NCBI GenBank assembly: GCA_965220505.1
Contig: CBDCQE010000003.1
Span: 930,001-994,000, forward strand
Direction of reading: 5' to 3'
DNA length: 64,000 bases
Source: Bin87 sp965220505
Lineage (GTDB): Bacteria; Chloroflexota; Dehalococcoidia; Lucifugimonadales; UBA3495
Below, piece after piece: positions 25,946 to 34,669 of the stretch. A program made the position numbers and the translations under genes. Numbering within the stretch: the first letter of the stretch is position 1; each line of letters opens with the position of its first letter. The notes under the pieces are model-generated. The model worked only from the letters and a program-made list of their open reading frames with translations. It was not told where the DNA came from and did not search any database.

Positions 25946-26872
25946 ATGCATAACGCACCCGCACATCCCGGCCCGTTGCGCGTGGTGGTGGGCAAGGTTC
26001 CGCACTACCTGAACGCGATCAACATCTCGGAATCGCTGTTCGCCATGCCGTTCGGCTACATCGGGATGGTTTTGGCGTCGCACTATTCGGGCGGTAGCGG
26101 ATGGCCGGGATGGCACGCTTTCATCTGGATCACCCTGGCGTTTGTGGGGGTGCGGACCCTGGGGATGTCCGCCAACCGCATCATCAACGCCCGGGAGGAC
26201 GCCCGAAATCCCCGCACGGCAGGGCGACACATCCCTGCTGGCATCCTGAAGCCGCTGGAGGTGGGCGGCATGGCTGGCGCCGGAGCGGCAGTCTTTTTCG
26301 TGGCCGCCTGGCAACTGAATCCCCTGGCGCTAATGCTTTCCCCGGTGGCGGCGGCATACGTGGTGCTGTACTCATTCGCCAAGTACTACACCTGGCTCTG
26401 CAGCCTGATGCTAGGGTTGGCCCTGTCCATCGCACCGTCCGGGGCGTGGATCGGCGTTACCGGTCAACTGACCTGGCAACCGGTGCTGCTCACCTTTGCG
26501 GTGATGATGTGGGCCGGAGGTTTTGAAACGATCTACGGCAGCATGGACTTTGATTTCGATCGGGCCAACCGGATCAATTCCATTGCGGCCCGCTTCGGGG
26601 TTCGCAACGCCATCCGTACCACGCGAGTCTTGCACAGCCTGGCGGCGGCGGCCCTGCTGGCGCTGGGGATCTGGATGGAGTTGAACGTGTTCTATTTCAT
26701 CGGCTGGGCGGTGGCCGCGATATTGCTGGTTTACGAGAACAACCTGGTGAGGTCAGGCCAGCCGGCCATGGTGGGCAAGGCCTTCGCGTTCAATAAGTAC
26801 ATTTCCACGCAGCTATTGGCGTTTACGATCCTGGCCGTGGCGCTGCCGTTCGACGGTTTCTTCCCTTGGTAG
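25946..26872 (+). CDS. UbiA-family prenyltransferase (menaquinone pathway)
   Basis: 308 residues with about eight hydrophobic segments. The first Asp-rich motif is NRIINAREDARNPRTAGRHIPAG and the second is DFDFDRANRINSIAARFG, both characteristic of UbiA-type integral membrane prenyltransferases that attach a polyprenyl chain to an aromatic acid. Located between UbiD and UbiX homologues, it is the likely MqnP/UbiA equivalent. The start at 25946 has no strong ribosome site; a few upstream codons are also possible. Confidence 0.9.
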   Translation: MHNAPAHPGPLRVVVGKVPHYLNAINISESLFAMPFGYIGMVLASHYSGGSGWPGWHAFIWITLAFVGVRTLGMSANRIINAREDARNPRTAGRHIPAGILKPLEVGGMAGAGAAVFFVAAWQLNPLALMLSPVAAAYVVLYSFAKYYTWLCSLMLGLALSIAPSGAWIGVTGQLTWQPVLLTFAVMMWAGGFETIYGSMDFDFDRANRINSIAARFGVRNAIRTTRVLHSLAAAALLALGIWMELNVFYFIGWAVAAILLVYENNLVRSGQPAMVGKAFAFNKYISTQLLAFTILAVALPFDGFFPW

Positions 26873-26950
26873 TCGCGGTTGTTGACACGACGGCGCGCCG
26901 CTCCGCCGGCGAGAGTTAGTCGGCCTAAGCCGCCACCGATGGATGCCGGC

Positions 26951-27553
26951 ATGACTTACGCCCCGTCTCGTCCGCTAATCGTCGGAGTCGCCGGAGCGAG
27001 TGGGTCGATAATCGCCCGGGGACTCATCGATGCGTTGTTGGAGCGGCAGAAGCCGGTCATCGTCGTCGCCTCTAACGCCGCCCGCATGGTGTGGCAGGAA
27101 GAACTCGAAGAGTCCTACAGCGCGGCCGTGGCACGCTGGACGGAGCATCCGCACTTCAGTACCTACGCTATCTCAGACCTGTTTGCCCCCATCGCCAGCG
27201 GGACCTTCCCGACGGCGGGTATGATCATCGCTCCGGCCAGCATGAACACGGTCGCGTCATTGGCCCACGGATTGACGCCCAATCTCCTGCTGCGCGCGGC
27301 TGACGTGACGCTCAAGGAGCGACGCCCGTTGACCCTGATCCCCCGGGAAACGCCGCTGCACGCCATCCACCTGGAGAACCTGCTGACCCTGTCGCGACTG
27401 GGAGCCACCATATTGCCGCCCGAACCGCCGTTTTATCTGAAACCGCTGGACATCGACGGGTTGGTTCGCTTCGTGGTTCAGCGGGCGTTGGTCGCTTCGG
27501 GCGTGATTGACGGCCTGCCGGACGACATGCAGTACCGCGATCACGAGCGCTAG
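26951..27553 (+). CDS. ubiX: UbiX-type flavin prenyltransferase
   Basis: 200 residues from ATG 26951 (an in-frame ATG at 26939 is the alternative). The FMN-binding GVAGASGSIIARGLIDAL near the start, the APASMNTVASLAHG motif and RRPLTLIPRETPLHAIHLENLLTLSRLG are diagnostic. UbiX prenylates reduced FMN to make the cofactor of UbiD. The adjacent UbiD, UbiA and UbiE homologues make a coherent quinone-biosynthesis block. Confidence 0.92.
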   Translation: MTYAPSRPLIVGVAGASGSIIARGLIDALLERQKPVIVVASNAARMVWQEELEESYSAAVARWTEHPHFSTYAISDLFAPIASGTFPTAGMIIAPASMNTVASLAHGLTPNLLLRAADVTLKERRPLTLIPRETPLHAIHLENLLTLSRLGATILPPEPPFYLKPLDIDGLVRFVVQRALVASGVIDGLPDDMQYRDHER

Positions 27554-27568
27554 AGCATTAGTCGCGGC

Positions 27569-28090
27569 ATGGCCAGGATCGTCTACTACGTTGCCGCGAG
27601 CCTGGACGGCTTCATCGCGGACTCTGTCGGCGGGGTGGGCTGGCTGGGCGACGCCGACGACTACGGCTACGCAGAATATTATGGCGGTGTCGAAGCGGTA
27701 GTGATGGGCCGGCGCACGTATGACCAGGTACTGAGCTTTGGGGAATGGCCGTATCCGGGAAAACCGGCTTACGTGTTCACCCATTCGCCGCCGCCGGAAG
27801 GCCCAGAAGGTGTGCGGTTCTTTCGGGGCAGCGCTCAGGAATTCGCCCGCGACATAGCGACGCGGTACACCGGGACGCTGTGGCTGGTGGGCGGCGCAAA
27901 CCTGGCGGACCAATTTCGCCAAGACGGGCTGATTGACGAGTATCTGGTGTTTGTGATTCCAACTACCCTAGGTGCGGGTATCCCGTTGTTTAGAGGTCAG
28001 GGTCCTCATACTACGCTGGAGCTGGTATCGACCGAATCCTACCCTGACGGCCTGGTAAGGCTCCACTATCGACGGCCGGGCTGCCACTAG
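27569..28090 (+). CDS. Dihydrofolate reductase-family (RibD C-terminal-like) protein
   Basis: 173 residues. VYYVAASLDGFIADSVGGVGWL at the start, VVMGRRTYDQVLSFG, KPAYVFTHSPPP and LWLVGGANLADQFRQDGLIDEYLVFVIPTTLGAGIPLF in order match the RibD-C/DHFR-like fold found in many standalone reductases. The precise substrate is unknown; it is probably not the housekeeping dihydrofolate reductase. It is 15 bp after ubiX and 3 bp before the UbiE homologue, so it shares their transcript. Confidence 0.85.
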   Translation: MARIVYYVAASLDGFIADSVGGVGWLGDADDYGYAEYYGGVEAVVMGRRTYDQVLSFGEWPYPGKPAYVFTHSPPPEGPEGVRFFRGSAQEFARDIATRYTGTLWLVGGANLADQFRQDGLIDEYLVFVIPTTLGAGIPLFRGQGPHTTLELVSTESYPDGLVRLHYRRPGCH

Positions 28091-28093
28091 CTT

Positions 28094-28819
28094 ATGGCCC
28101 ATCTCAGGGGCGACGAAAAACGGCGCTACGTGGCGGAGATGTTCGCGCGCATCTCGCCGCGCTACGACCTGATGAACTCGCTGATGACCGGTGGTCTGCA
28201 CCACCGCTGGAAGCGGGCAACCGCCAGGTTGACCGCGGGGAAAGCCGCCGGGCCGGCTTTGGACGTAGCCACCGGAACCGGCGATCTGGCCTTCGCTTTG
28301 GCTGACTGCCCCAAGGTCACGGAAGTGGTGGGTGTTGACCTTTTGCCCGAGATGCTGACCATCGCCAACCGGCGACGGGCGTCCGGGCTGGGCGGCGGGA
28401 GGAGCGTGCAGTTCGTCCAGGGCGACGCGCTGCGATTGCCTTTCCCGGATGAGTCGTTCGTGGGAGCTACAGCCGGATTCAGTCTCCGCAACATGCCTGA
28501 CGTGCCGGCGGCGATCCGCGAGATGGCCCGGGTCGTTGCGCCCGGTGGGAGGGTAACCACCCTGGAGTTGACGCCGATGGCCCCGGGAATCGCGTCCGGC
28601 ATGGGCCATTTTTATTTCCGCCGCCTGGTTCCGCTGATGGGACAACTCGTCGCCGGTGATCGGGCCGCCTATACCTACCTTCCCGACAGTGTCGACTACT
28701 TCCTCACCGCCGACGGCCTGGCCGAATTATTCCGAGAGGCTGGGCTCGTCGACGTTGGATATCGTCGCCTCGGGTTCGGAGGTGTGGCTTTGCACTTCGG
28801 TGACCGCCCAGCGGGATGA
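28094..28819 (+). CDS. UbiE/MenG-type quinone C-methyltransferase
   Basis: 241 residues. MFARISPRYDLMNSLMTGGLHHRWKR is the UbiE N-terminal signature, followed by the SAM-binding DVATGTGDLAFAL, the VGVDLLPEMLTIA acidic loop and the GATAGFSLRNMPDV motif. In menaquinone biosynthesis this enzyme methylates demethylmenaquinone. It closes the quinone cluster (UbiD, UbiA, UbiX, DHFR-like, UbiE), which is collinear with 3-82 bp spacers. Confidence 0.9.
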   Translation: MAHLRGDEKRRYVAEMFARISPRYDLMNSLMTGGLHHRWKRATARLTAGKAAGPALDVATGTGDLAFALADCPKVTEVVGVDLLPEMLTIANRRRASGLGGGRSVQFVQGDALRLPFPDESFVGATAGFSLRNMPDVPAAIREMARVVAPGGRVTTLELTPMAPGIASGMGHFYFRRLVPLMGQLVAGDRAAYTYLPDSVDYFLTADGLAELFREAGLVDVGYRRLGFGGVALHFGDRPAG

Positions 28820-28953
28820 GGCGATTGGCCGGAAACAAACCGTCGGATCACCCCAGCCCAGCGCATTGAAATACTACCGCGGTTCCAGCATACTTTTGAG
28901 GTAGATGCCTTTGGGCGCGGGGAAGTGAAGCGCCGGGCACACGGGAGGCGGCT

Positions 28954-29673
28954 TTGGGTTCCGCAGGGCAGCAGCCGCAGGGTCGGGTTGAGCGAGAAAA
29001 GCCGACCATAGGACAGCGCGTTGAAAGTCATTTTCAAGGCAGAATTCTCGCTGGCGTGATGCAATTGGTCCCGATCCTCGTGACCGTGTTTATCCTGGCG
29101 TTCGTCATTGGTCATACGGATAATTTCGTCAGGCCGATGCCTTTTGTGAAAGACCGGGCCTGGGACTTCCCCGGCATCGGATTGATCGGCATTATTGTCA
29201 TCTTCTACCTGGTTGGACTGTTTGTTTCGGTCACGGTCGGCCAGCGCGTAATGAACGGCATGAACTTGGCGCTCAGCAAGGTGCCGGTGGTCAAGACCAT
29301 CTTCGGGGTCACCGAGCAAGCTACAACCCTGCTGGCGTCGGACTACCACTTCAGCCGGGTGGTTTTCCTGGAGTGGCCACGCGAAGGCATGGTGGCCATC
29401 GGCTTCGTGACCGGTCGGGCATTCTCCCAGAGCGGAGACCATTCCCTGGCAATTGTTTACATACCCACCGTACCCAATCCGACCTCCGGCAACATGGCCT
29501 TCGTCAACGAGGACGATCTTTTCGAGACCGACCTCGCCGTGGAAGACGCTATCAAGCTGATCTTCTCCGGGGGTATAGTATTGCCGGAAGGGTTGGCGTT
29601 GGCGCGTCTGCCGCGCGAGGTTGAGTCCAGGGAGCGCGAGTTCATCGGCCGCTTCGAGACCACTCCCGAATGA
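28954..29673 (+). CDS. DUF502 family membrane protein
   Basis: 239 residues starting at TTG (28954), chosen because GGGAGGCGG lies six bases upstream. The family pattern is clear: GRILAGVMQLVPILVTVFILAFVI and IGIIVIFYLVGLFVS as two membrane helices, then the conserved SKVPVVKTIFGVTEQATTLLAS and FVTGRAF / VPNPTSGNMAFV motifs. DUF502 proteins are widespread, of unknown function. It overlaps gatB by four bases (ATGA). Confidence 0.85.
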   Translation: MGSAGQQPQGRVEREKPTIGQRVESHFQGRILAGVMQLVPILVTVFILAFVIGHTDNFVRPMPFVKDRAWDFPGIGLIGIIVIFYLVGLFVSVTVGQRVMNGMNLALSKVPVVKTIFGVTEQATTLLASDYHFSRVVFLEWPREGMVAIGFVTGRAFSQSGDHSLAIVYIPTVPNPTSGNMAFVNEDDLFETDLAVEDAIKLIFSGGIVLPEGLALARLPREVESREREFIGRFETTPE

Positions 29674-31223
29674 GCGCCGGACCGGGAACGAGAGACGGAT
29701 ACGGGTTAATCAGCGGAGACAGTAGAGCAGTGGAATACGAAACCGTCATCGGCCTTGAGGTACACGTCCAGTTGGACACTCGCAGCAAAATGTTTTGTGG
29801 GTGTCCCGCCGATTACCAGAGTGCTGAGCCCAACACGCGCACCTGCCCGGTTTGCCTGGGCCTGCCCGGGGCATTGCCCGTGATCAACCGCCGGGCCGTG
29901 GAATTCACCGTGATGACGGGGTTGGCCCTGCACTGCCGGATACCCGAGTTCACCAAATTCGACCGGAAGAACTACCCTTATCCGGACCTGATGAAGGGGT
30001 ACCAGATCTCCCAGTACGATCTGCCGCTGGCTCTGGACGGCTACCTGGAGATCGACGGCGATCCAGACTTGCAGTACGGCGGGCGACCCATTGGCGTGGA
30101 ACGCGTGCACCTGGAAGAGGACGTCGCCAAGATGCAACACTTCCCCGCGTCCCCGGAGAATCACGTCGAGGGCTACTCGCTGGTCGACGTTAACCGTTCG
30201 GGCGTGCCACTCATGGAGATCGTCAGCAAACCCGACCTGCGCTCTCCCGAAGAAGCCCGCCAGTACCTGACATCACTGCACTCGATGGTCCAATATCTGG
30301 GCGTTTCCACGGGGAATATGCAGGACGGCAACTTTCGCTGCGACGCCAACGTCAGCATCCGGCCCGCCGGAAGCGATACCTTCGGCACCCGCACCGAAGT
30401 CAAGAACATGAACAGCTTCCGGTCAGTTTACCTCGCCCTGGAATACGAGGTGGAGCGGCAAAGACGCGTGGTCGAGACCGGCGGAACCGTGGTGCAGGAA
30501 ACCCGCGGATGGGTGGACGACCGCGGCGTGACGGTTTCCCAGCGAAGCAAGGAATATGCCCACGACTATCGGTACTTCCCCGAGCCTGACCTTCCTCCAC
30601 TCAACATCGGCTCCGAATGGGTGGACCGGATGCAGTCGGCTTTGCCCGAATTGGCGCCGCAGCGCAAGGCCCGATTTCAGGAAGAATACGAACTTTCCGA
30701 ATACGATGCCGACCAGGTGACGGTCTCCAGATCCATGGCGGACTACTTCGAATCGGCGGTCTCGTTGGTGGGCGAAACGACGAAGCGACCCGCGGCCGCC
30801 AAAGAGATCGCCAACTGGATGACCGGCGACCTCTCGTACCTGCTCAACCAGGACCACCGCGATATCGCTGACTGCCCGGTGAATCCGAGCGGATTATCGG
30901 AGTTGTTGGGCCTGATCGCGGACGGCACGCTGTCCACATCGCTGGCGAAGACCGTATTGGAGCAGATGTACGCTACCGGCGTTTCCGCGCCAGTGATCGT
31001 GCGGGAGCAGGGATTGGCACAAATCAGCGATACCGGCGCGATTGAGACGGCGGTTGCCGAGGCGATCGCCGCCAATCCCAAAGCCGTCGCGGACTACCTG
31101 AACGGGAAGGAAACCGCCGCCCGTTTCCTGATGGGACAGGTCATGCGGATCACCAAGGGGCAGGCGCAACCGGAACTGGCCCTGCAACTGGTTCAGGCCG
31201 GGCTCGAGGCCCAGCGTCCGTAG
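29670..31223 (+). CDS. gatB: Aspartyl/glutamyl-tRNA(Asn/Gln) amidotransferase subunit B
   Basis: 517 residues from the ATG that overlaps the preceding gene as ATGA; a GTG at 29730 would give a more standard 497 residues beginning VEYETVIGLEVHVQL. The family motif GLEVHVQLDTRSKMFCGC, the zinc-binding Cys in CPVCLGLPGALP, the KNYPYPDLMKGYQISQYDLP stretch and the C-terminal YqeY-like helical domain are all present. GatCAB converts misacylated Glu-tRNA(Gln) or Asp-tRNA(Asn); gatA and gatC are not in this window. Confidence 0.95.
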   Translation: MSAGPGTRDGYGLISGDSRAVEYETVIGLEVHVQLDTRSKMFCGCPADYQSAEPNTRTCPVCLGLPGALPVINRRAVEFTVMTGLALHCRIPEFTKFDRKNYPYPDLMKGYQISQYDLPLALDGYLEIDGDPDLQYGGRPIGVERVHLEEDVAKMQHFPASPENHVEGYSLVDVNRSGVPLMEIVSKPDLRSPEEARQYLTSLHSMVQYLGVSTGNMQDGNFRCDANVSIRPAGSDTFGTRTEVKNMNSFRSVYLALEYEVERQRRVVETGGTVVQETRGWVDDRGVTVSQRSKEYAHDYRYFPEPDLPPLNIGSEWVDRMQSALPELAPQRKARFQEEYELSEYDADQVTVSRSMADYFESAVSLVGETTKRPAAAKEIANWMTGDLSYLLNQDHRDIADCPVNPSGLSELLGLIADGTLSTSLAKTVLEQMYATGVSAPVIVREQGLAQISDTGAIETAVAEAIAANPKAVADYLNGKETAARFLMGQVMRITKGQAQPELALQLVQAGLEAQRP

Positions 31224-31252
31224 CGTGGTAAAATGGTGGCCGGAGTTTCGAA

Positions 31253-31465
31253 ATGAGCCTGCTCAACATTGCCCAGATTGTCACATCGATTGTGCTTGTC
31301 CTGATCATCCTGTCCCAGGTCCGGGAGGCCGGAAGCGGGATGTTCGGCAGCGCCCAGAACACCGTGCGTACGCGAAGAGGACTCGAACGCACCATGTTCC
31401 AGTTGACCATCGCGTTGATCGTCGTGTTCCTGCTCGTATCGGTCCTGAGCGCTCGTTTCACCTGA
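31253..31465 (+). CDS. secG: Protein translocase subunit SecG
   Basis: 70 residues, typical for SecG. Two hydrophobic helices (IAQIVTSIVLVLIILSQV and MFQLTIALIVVFLLVSVLS) flank the conserved GSGMFGSAQNTVRTRRGLERTMF stretch, with the family's TRRGLE motif. SecG assists SecYE/SecA in protein export. It lies 30 bp after gatB; the TAAAAT at 31228-31233 could serve as an internal -10 element. Confidence 0.92.
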   Translation: MSLLNIAQIVTSIVLVLIILSQVREAGSGMFGSAQNTVRTRRGLERTMFQLTIALIVVFLLVSVLSARFT

Positions 31466-31475
31466 TCCCCTACGC

Positions 31476-32363
31476 GTGATCGCATTGGGCCCGGCTCGAG
31501 TGTCTGATCCGCCCATAGTTCTCTCCACCGACTTTGGCCTCGCCGATGCCTATGTGGGCATGATGCGCGGGGTCATTTTTTCGATTAATCCGCATGCGGT
31601 CGTCATAGATCTGACCCACGGCATCGGCGCTCAGGATGTGCGCCACGGAGCCGTGGCCCTGGCGGATGCCCATACCTACTTTCCCGACGGCAGCATTTTC
31701 GTAGCCGTGGTAGACCCCGGCGTGGGCACCGACCGACCGGCCATCCTCCTGGAAACGCCGCACCATCGCTTCGTTGCGCCGGACAACGGGCTCCTGACCC
31801 TGGTGTGCCGGCGATACGATCCCGGCTTCGGCGATGCTGATGCCTCGGGCCCGACGGCGGCGCCAAACGGTTGCCGGGCCTGGCGGTTGACCAACCCCGC
31901 GTACTGGCGCCATCCGGTGAGCGCCACGTTTCACGGCCGTGACGTTTTCGCTCCCGCGGCTGCTCACCTGTCGACCGGAGTGACACCCGACGCGCTGGGT
32001 GGTCCGACGACCAGCATCACCGCCCTGTCGTTGCCTACCCCGCGACCGGAAGGCAACGCGGTTCGCGGCCAAATCGTCTTCGCCGACGCCTTTGGAAACC
32101 TGGTCAGCGATATTACCACCGGTATATTGACCGACATGGGTGTGCCGGGCCGGGAGTCTGAAGTGGTGGTCAGCATCGCAGGACAGAGCATTGCCGGCCT
32201 GTCCCGTACTTTCCACGATCCGCCCGGGGGCGGCCTGAAGGCATTATTGGGCAGCCACGGGCGGTTGGAGGTGGCGCTGGTGGATGGCAACGCCGGGACG
32301 GCTTTGGGGGTTGGGAGCGGCGCGAGGGTGGCCGTAACCGTCGGAGAGTTCGGTTCAGGTTAG
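31476..32363 (+). CDS. S-adenosylmethionine hydrolase/fluorinase-type (DUF62) protein
   Basis: 295 residues from GTG 31476; a GTG at 31500 (VSDPPIVLSTDFG) is the better match to typical N-termini and neither has a clear ribosome site. Family signature residues: STDFGLADAYVG, the DPGVGT metal/adenosyl loop, APDNGLLT and FHGRDVFAPAAAHL with the Asp-Arg-His catalytic triad. These enzymes hydrolyse SAM to adenosine and methionine. Ends 9 bp into the convergent HEPN gene. Confidence 0.88.
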   Translation: MIALGPARVSDPPIVLSTDFGLADAYVGMMRGVIFSINPHAVVIDLTHGIGAQDVRHGAVALADAHTYFPDGSIFVAVVDPGVGTDRPAILLETPHHRFVAPDNGLLTLVCRRYDPGFGDADASGPTAAPNGCRAWRLTNPAYWRHPVSATFHGRDVFAPAAAHLSTGVTPDALGGPTTSITALSLPTPRPEGNAVRGQIVFADAFGNLVSDITTGILTDMGVPGRESEVVVSIAGQSIAGLSRTFHDPPGGGLKALLGSHGRLEVALVDGNAGTALGVGSGARVAVTVGEFGSG

Positions 32364-32762
32364 GTCTGCAAACGGTATTCCCGAAGACAGATATCGCAGG
32401 ATTCGCCACATAAACCGCTCGGCGCGCCGGTACACGTCCCTTGCATAAACTGCCGAAAATTCCGCTTCCACGTTGTAATCTGCTCTCACTCTCAGGTCAT
32501 AGAGCCGTCCTATTTCGCTTCCCCAAAATCCTTCGATCAACCCGTTTCCGATTAGTTGCAAGCCCAATTGTTGGATAACGGCACCGTGGCTTCGTGGAGC
32601 TGTTCCATTGAAGTATCCGAGCGCAGCTTTGGCTGCGTGAAACACGGCATAGTACGCGCGGGAGACCGCGTCGGCGTAGCAGTGACGGTGGAAGCACACA
32701 GACGCCGCATGTAAGCTGTGCCTGGCTCGACGCCACTCCGGAATTGCAAGCGCCCGGTTCAT
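32355..32762 (-). CDS. HEPN domain protein (probable toxin partner of the nucleotidyltransferase)
   Basis: 135 residues from ATG 32762, which overlaps the stop of the nucleotidyltransferase-like gene as ATGA. The helical pattern with WRRARHSLHAASVCFHRHCYADAVSRAYYAVFHAAKAAL is characteristic of the HEPN superfamily (higher eukaryotes and prokaryotes nucleotide-binding), and an RxxxxH-like catalytic element is suggested by the RLYDLRVRADY stretch, although I cannot identify the His with certainty. HEPN proteins paired with MNT-type nucleotidyltransferases act as ribonuclease toxins neutralised by AMPylation or by binding. Confidence 0.78.
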   Translation of the reverse strand: MNRALAIPEWRRARHSLHAASVCFHRHCYADAVSRAYYAVFHAAKAALGYFNGTAPRSHGAVIQQLGLQLIGNGLIEGFWGSEIGRLYDLRVRADYNVEAEFSAVYARDVYRRAERFMWRILRYLSSGIPFADLT

Positions 32763-33178
32763 GCCAACCTGACGCTGCTGTGCGTTACCGCCTGGAAAAT
32801 ATCCGACCCGATTCGCTCGCAAAGCGACCATTCGTCCCGCGTGTAAACCATGATGACGGGCGCCGCAAAGAAGCCCTCCATGTCCACCATGTGGCCCAGC
32901 CCTCCCACTGCATCCTTCTGAAACCAGTCACCTTTGCTGATGATGATCAACGTCCAAAGTCTCGTGCCTGGTCTCAAGTCCCCCCGCGCGCGGGGACCAT
33001 AAACCGTTACTTCCTGCACCAGATCCGAAAACTCTTCACCCAGCCGGGCGCGGTAGGTATCCAGCCAGGCTTGCTCGTTTTCTAGCAGGGCGAGCTTGGC
33101 ACCGCTCCGTGGTGTACCCGCATCCATTGGGAACTCGTCATCATCGATATCCCAATAGTCAAAACCGCCGGTCGTCAT
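32759..33178 (-). CDS. Nucleotidyltransferase-like (MNT) protein lacking catalytic aspartates
   Basis: 139 residues from ATG 33178, with GGAGGGAAG immediately upstream; an earlier in-frame ATG at 33232 has no such site. The NT-fold motif is recognisable as VTVYGPRARGDLRPGTRLWTLIII, where active enzymes usually have GSxARGxxxxxSDxDL: the two metal-binding Asp positions are occupied by Arg and Trp. The N-terminus is very acidic (DYWDIDDDEF). It therefore probably binds its HEPN partner without nucleotidylating it. Alignment was done by eye. Confidence 0.7.
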   Translation of the reverse strand: MTTGGFDYWDIDDDEFPMDAGTPRSGAKLALLENEQAWLDTYRARLGEEFSDLVQEVTVYGPRARGDLRPGTRLWTLIIISKGDWFQKDAVGGLGHMVDMEGFFAAPVIMVYTRDEWSLCERIGSDIFQAVTHSSVRLA

Positions 33179-33289
33179 CTTCCCTCCATCAAGCGCAGGC
33201 GCGTTGAAACGGTTATAACCACAGGGTATCACGCACGCGGGATTTGCAGCCGCGCGCCAGGTCCGTCAACCGACCGGGCTTATTTTCTG

Positions 33290-33295
33290 TATAAT
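33290..33295 (+). promoter_or_regulatory. -10 element upstream of the E1-alpha gene
   Basis: A consensus TATAAT preceded by TTTTCTG occurs 56 bases before the E1-alpha start. I find no good -35 at 16-18 bases, so it may depend on an activator or on the upstream T-rich stretch. The ribosome site AAGGAG (33338-33343) lies just ahead of the start. Confidence 0.5.
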
Positions 33296-33351
33296 CCCCA
33301 AGTATCCAAACTGCGAATCCAACACTCAACCGGCACAAGGAGTGTGTTGCC

Positions 33352-34362
33352 ATGGAACCCAACCGCGACACCTTGCTGAATCTCTACCGAACTATGACCA
33401 CCATCCGCCATTTCGAAGAACGCGGTGTGCCCGAGACCGGGCAACGCGGAATGTCGGCGTCGGTCCACTCGTCCGTCGGGCAGGAAGCGGTTCCGACCGG
33501 CGTGTGTGCCCACCTCTCCGACGACGACTACATCGGAAGCACCCACCGTGGCCACGGTCACTGTATCGCAAAGGGCGTCGATCCGAAGCTGATGATGGCC
33601 GAGTTGTTTGGTCGCAGCCACGGCCCCAACAAAGGCAAGGGCGGTTCCATGCACATTGCCGATATGAGCAAGGGCATGCTGGGAACCAACGGCATCGTGG
33701 CCGGCAGCGTTCCTCTGGCCGTGGGAGCGGCGCTGACTTCCAAGATCCAGAAGCTGGGGCGCGTCGCCGTGGCGTTCTTCGGCGACGGCGGCGCCAATCA
33801 GGGTGTGCTCCACGAGTGCATGAACCTGGCGTCGGTCTGGAAACTGCCGGTGATCTTCTGCTGCGAGAACAACGGCTACGCCGAATCCACGCCGGTCGAG
33901 TACGGTCTTTCCGTGGCCAATGTCGCCGACCGAGCGGCGTCCTACGATATGCCCGGCTTCCACGTTGACGGCATGGACGTGCTGGCCGTGTATGAAGCGG
34001 CCGGAGAAGCCGTGTCCCGCGCCCGCGCCGGCGACGGGCCGGCTCTGCTGGAGGCCCGCACCTATCGTTACTACGGGCACACCGTATTCGATAATCCTCT
34101 CACCTACCGCACGAAGGAAGAAGAGGATCACTGGAGATCCCGGGATCCGCTGCTGACCTTCCGCAACCACATGGTGGCCCAGGGCAACGTCATCACCGCC
34201 GAAGAACTGGATCAGATGGACGAGGAAGCTCGCGTGCTGATGGAAGAGGCCGTGGCGTTCGCCGATGCCAGTCCGCTGCCCGAGCCCCACGAGATCTACG
34301 AGGACGTATACGCCGACTACCCAGTGGACATGATGCGTCGCGGCGCGAACATGCCGGTGTAG
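33352..34362 (+). CDS. Pyruvate/branched-chain 2-oxoacid dehydrogenase E1 component, alpha subunit
   Basis: 336 residues. ThDP-dependent E1-alpha family: the GRSHGPNKGKGGSMHIAD segment, the ThDP motif GDGGANQGVLHECMNLASVWKLPVIFCCENN and the ARTYRYYGHTVFDNP region including the family's phosphorylation-loop-like stretch. It forms an alpha2beta2 heterotetramer with the beta subunit at 35043, and normally works with E2 and E3 components that are not in the window. The start follows AAGGAG. Confidence 0.9.
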   Translation: MEPNRDTLLNLYRTMTTIRHFEERGVPETGQRGMSASVHSSVGQEAVPTGVCAHLSDDDYIGSTHRGHGHCIAKGVDPKLMMAELFGRSHGPNKGKGGSMHIADMSKGMLGTNGIVAGSVPLAVGAALTSKIQKLGRVAVAFFGDGGANQGVLHECMNLASVWKLPVIFCCENNGYAESTPVEYGLSVANVADRAASYDMPGFHVDGMDVLAVYEAAGEAVSRARAGDGPALLEARTYRYYGHTVFDNPLTYRTKEEEDHWRSRDPLLTFRNHMVAQGNVITAEELDQMDEEARVLMEEAVAFADASPLPEPHEIYEDVYADYPVDMMRRGANMPV

Positions 34363-34384
34363 CGCGCATCAACAGGACGTAAAC

Positions 34385-34669
34385 ATGGTCATGGACCTTG
34401 GCAAGGGCCAGCCAAATCTGACCGACGTCGAAATCTCGGCGCTGGGCAAATTGATTTACCGTCAAAAGATCAGGCCGCTGATGACCGAAAAGGACATCGG
34501 CAGGTTCGTGTATGTGGACGTGTACAGCGGCAAGTACGAGATAGCTGAGAACATGCTTGACGCCACCCACAGGTTGAAGAAGCGAGTTCCCGACGCCTGT
34601 GGGTTCATGATACGGGTCGGTTATTCTGCTCCCATATTTTTGGGATGGCATGAGGAGCCAGAGCTATGA
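34385..34669 (+). CDS. Small protein of unknown function, partner of the aspartic-protease-like gene
   Basis: 94 residues, DUF5678-like in appearance (length and the MTEKDIGRFVYVDVYSGKYEIAENMLDATHRLKKR pattern) but I would not commit to a family. It overlaps the downstream aspartic-protease-like gene by four bases (ATGA, 34666-34669), so the pair is translationally coupled. Both lie between the two subunits of the dehydrogenase E1, an unusual insertion. Confidence 0.65.
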   Translation: MVMDLGKGQPNLTDVEISALGKLIYRQKIRPLMTEKDIGRFVYVDVYSGKYEIAENMLDATHRLKKRVPDACGFMIRVGYSAPIFLGWHEEPEL

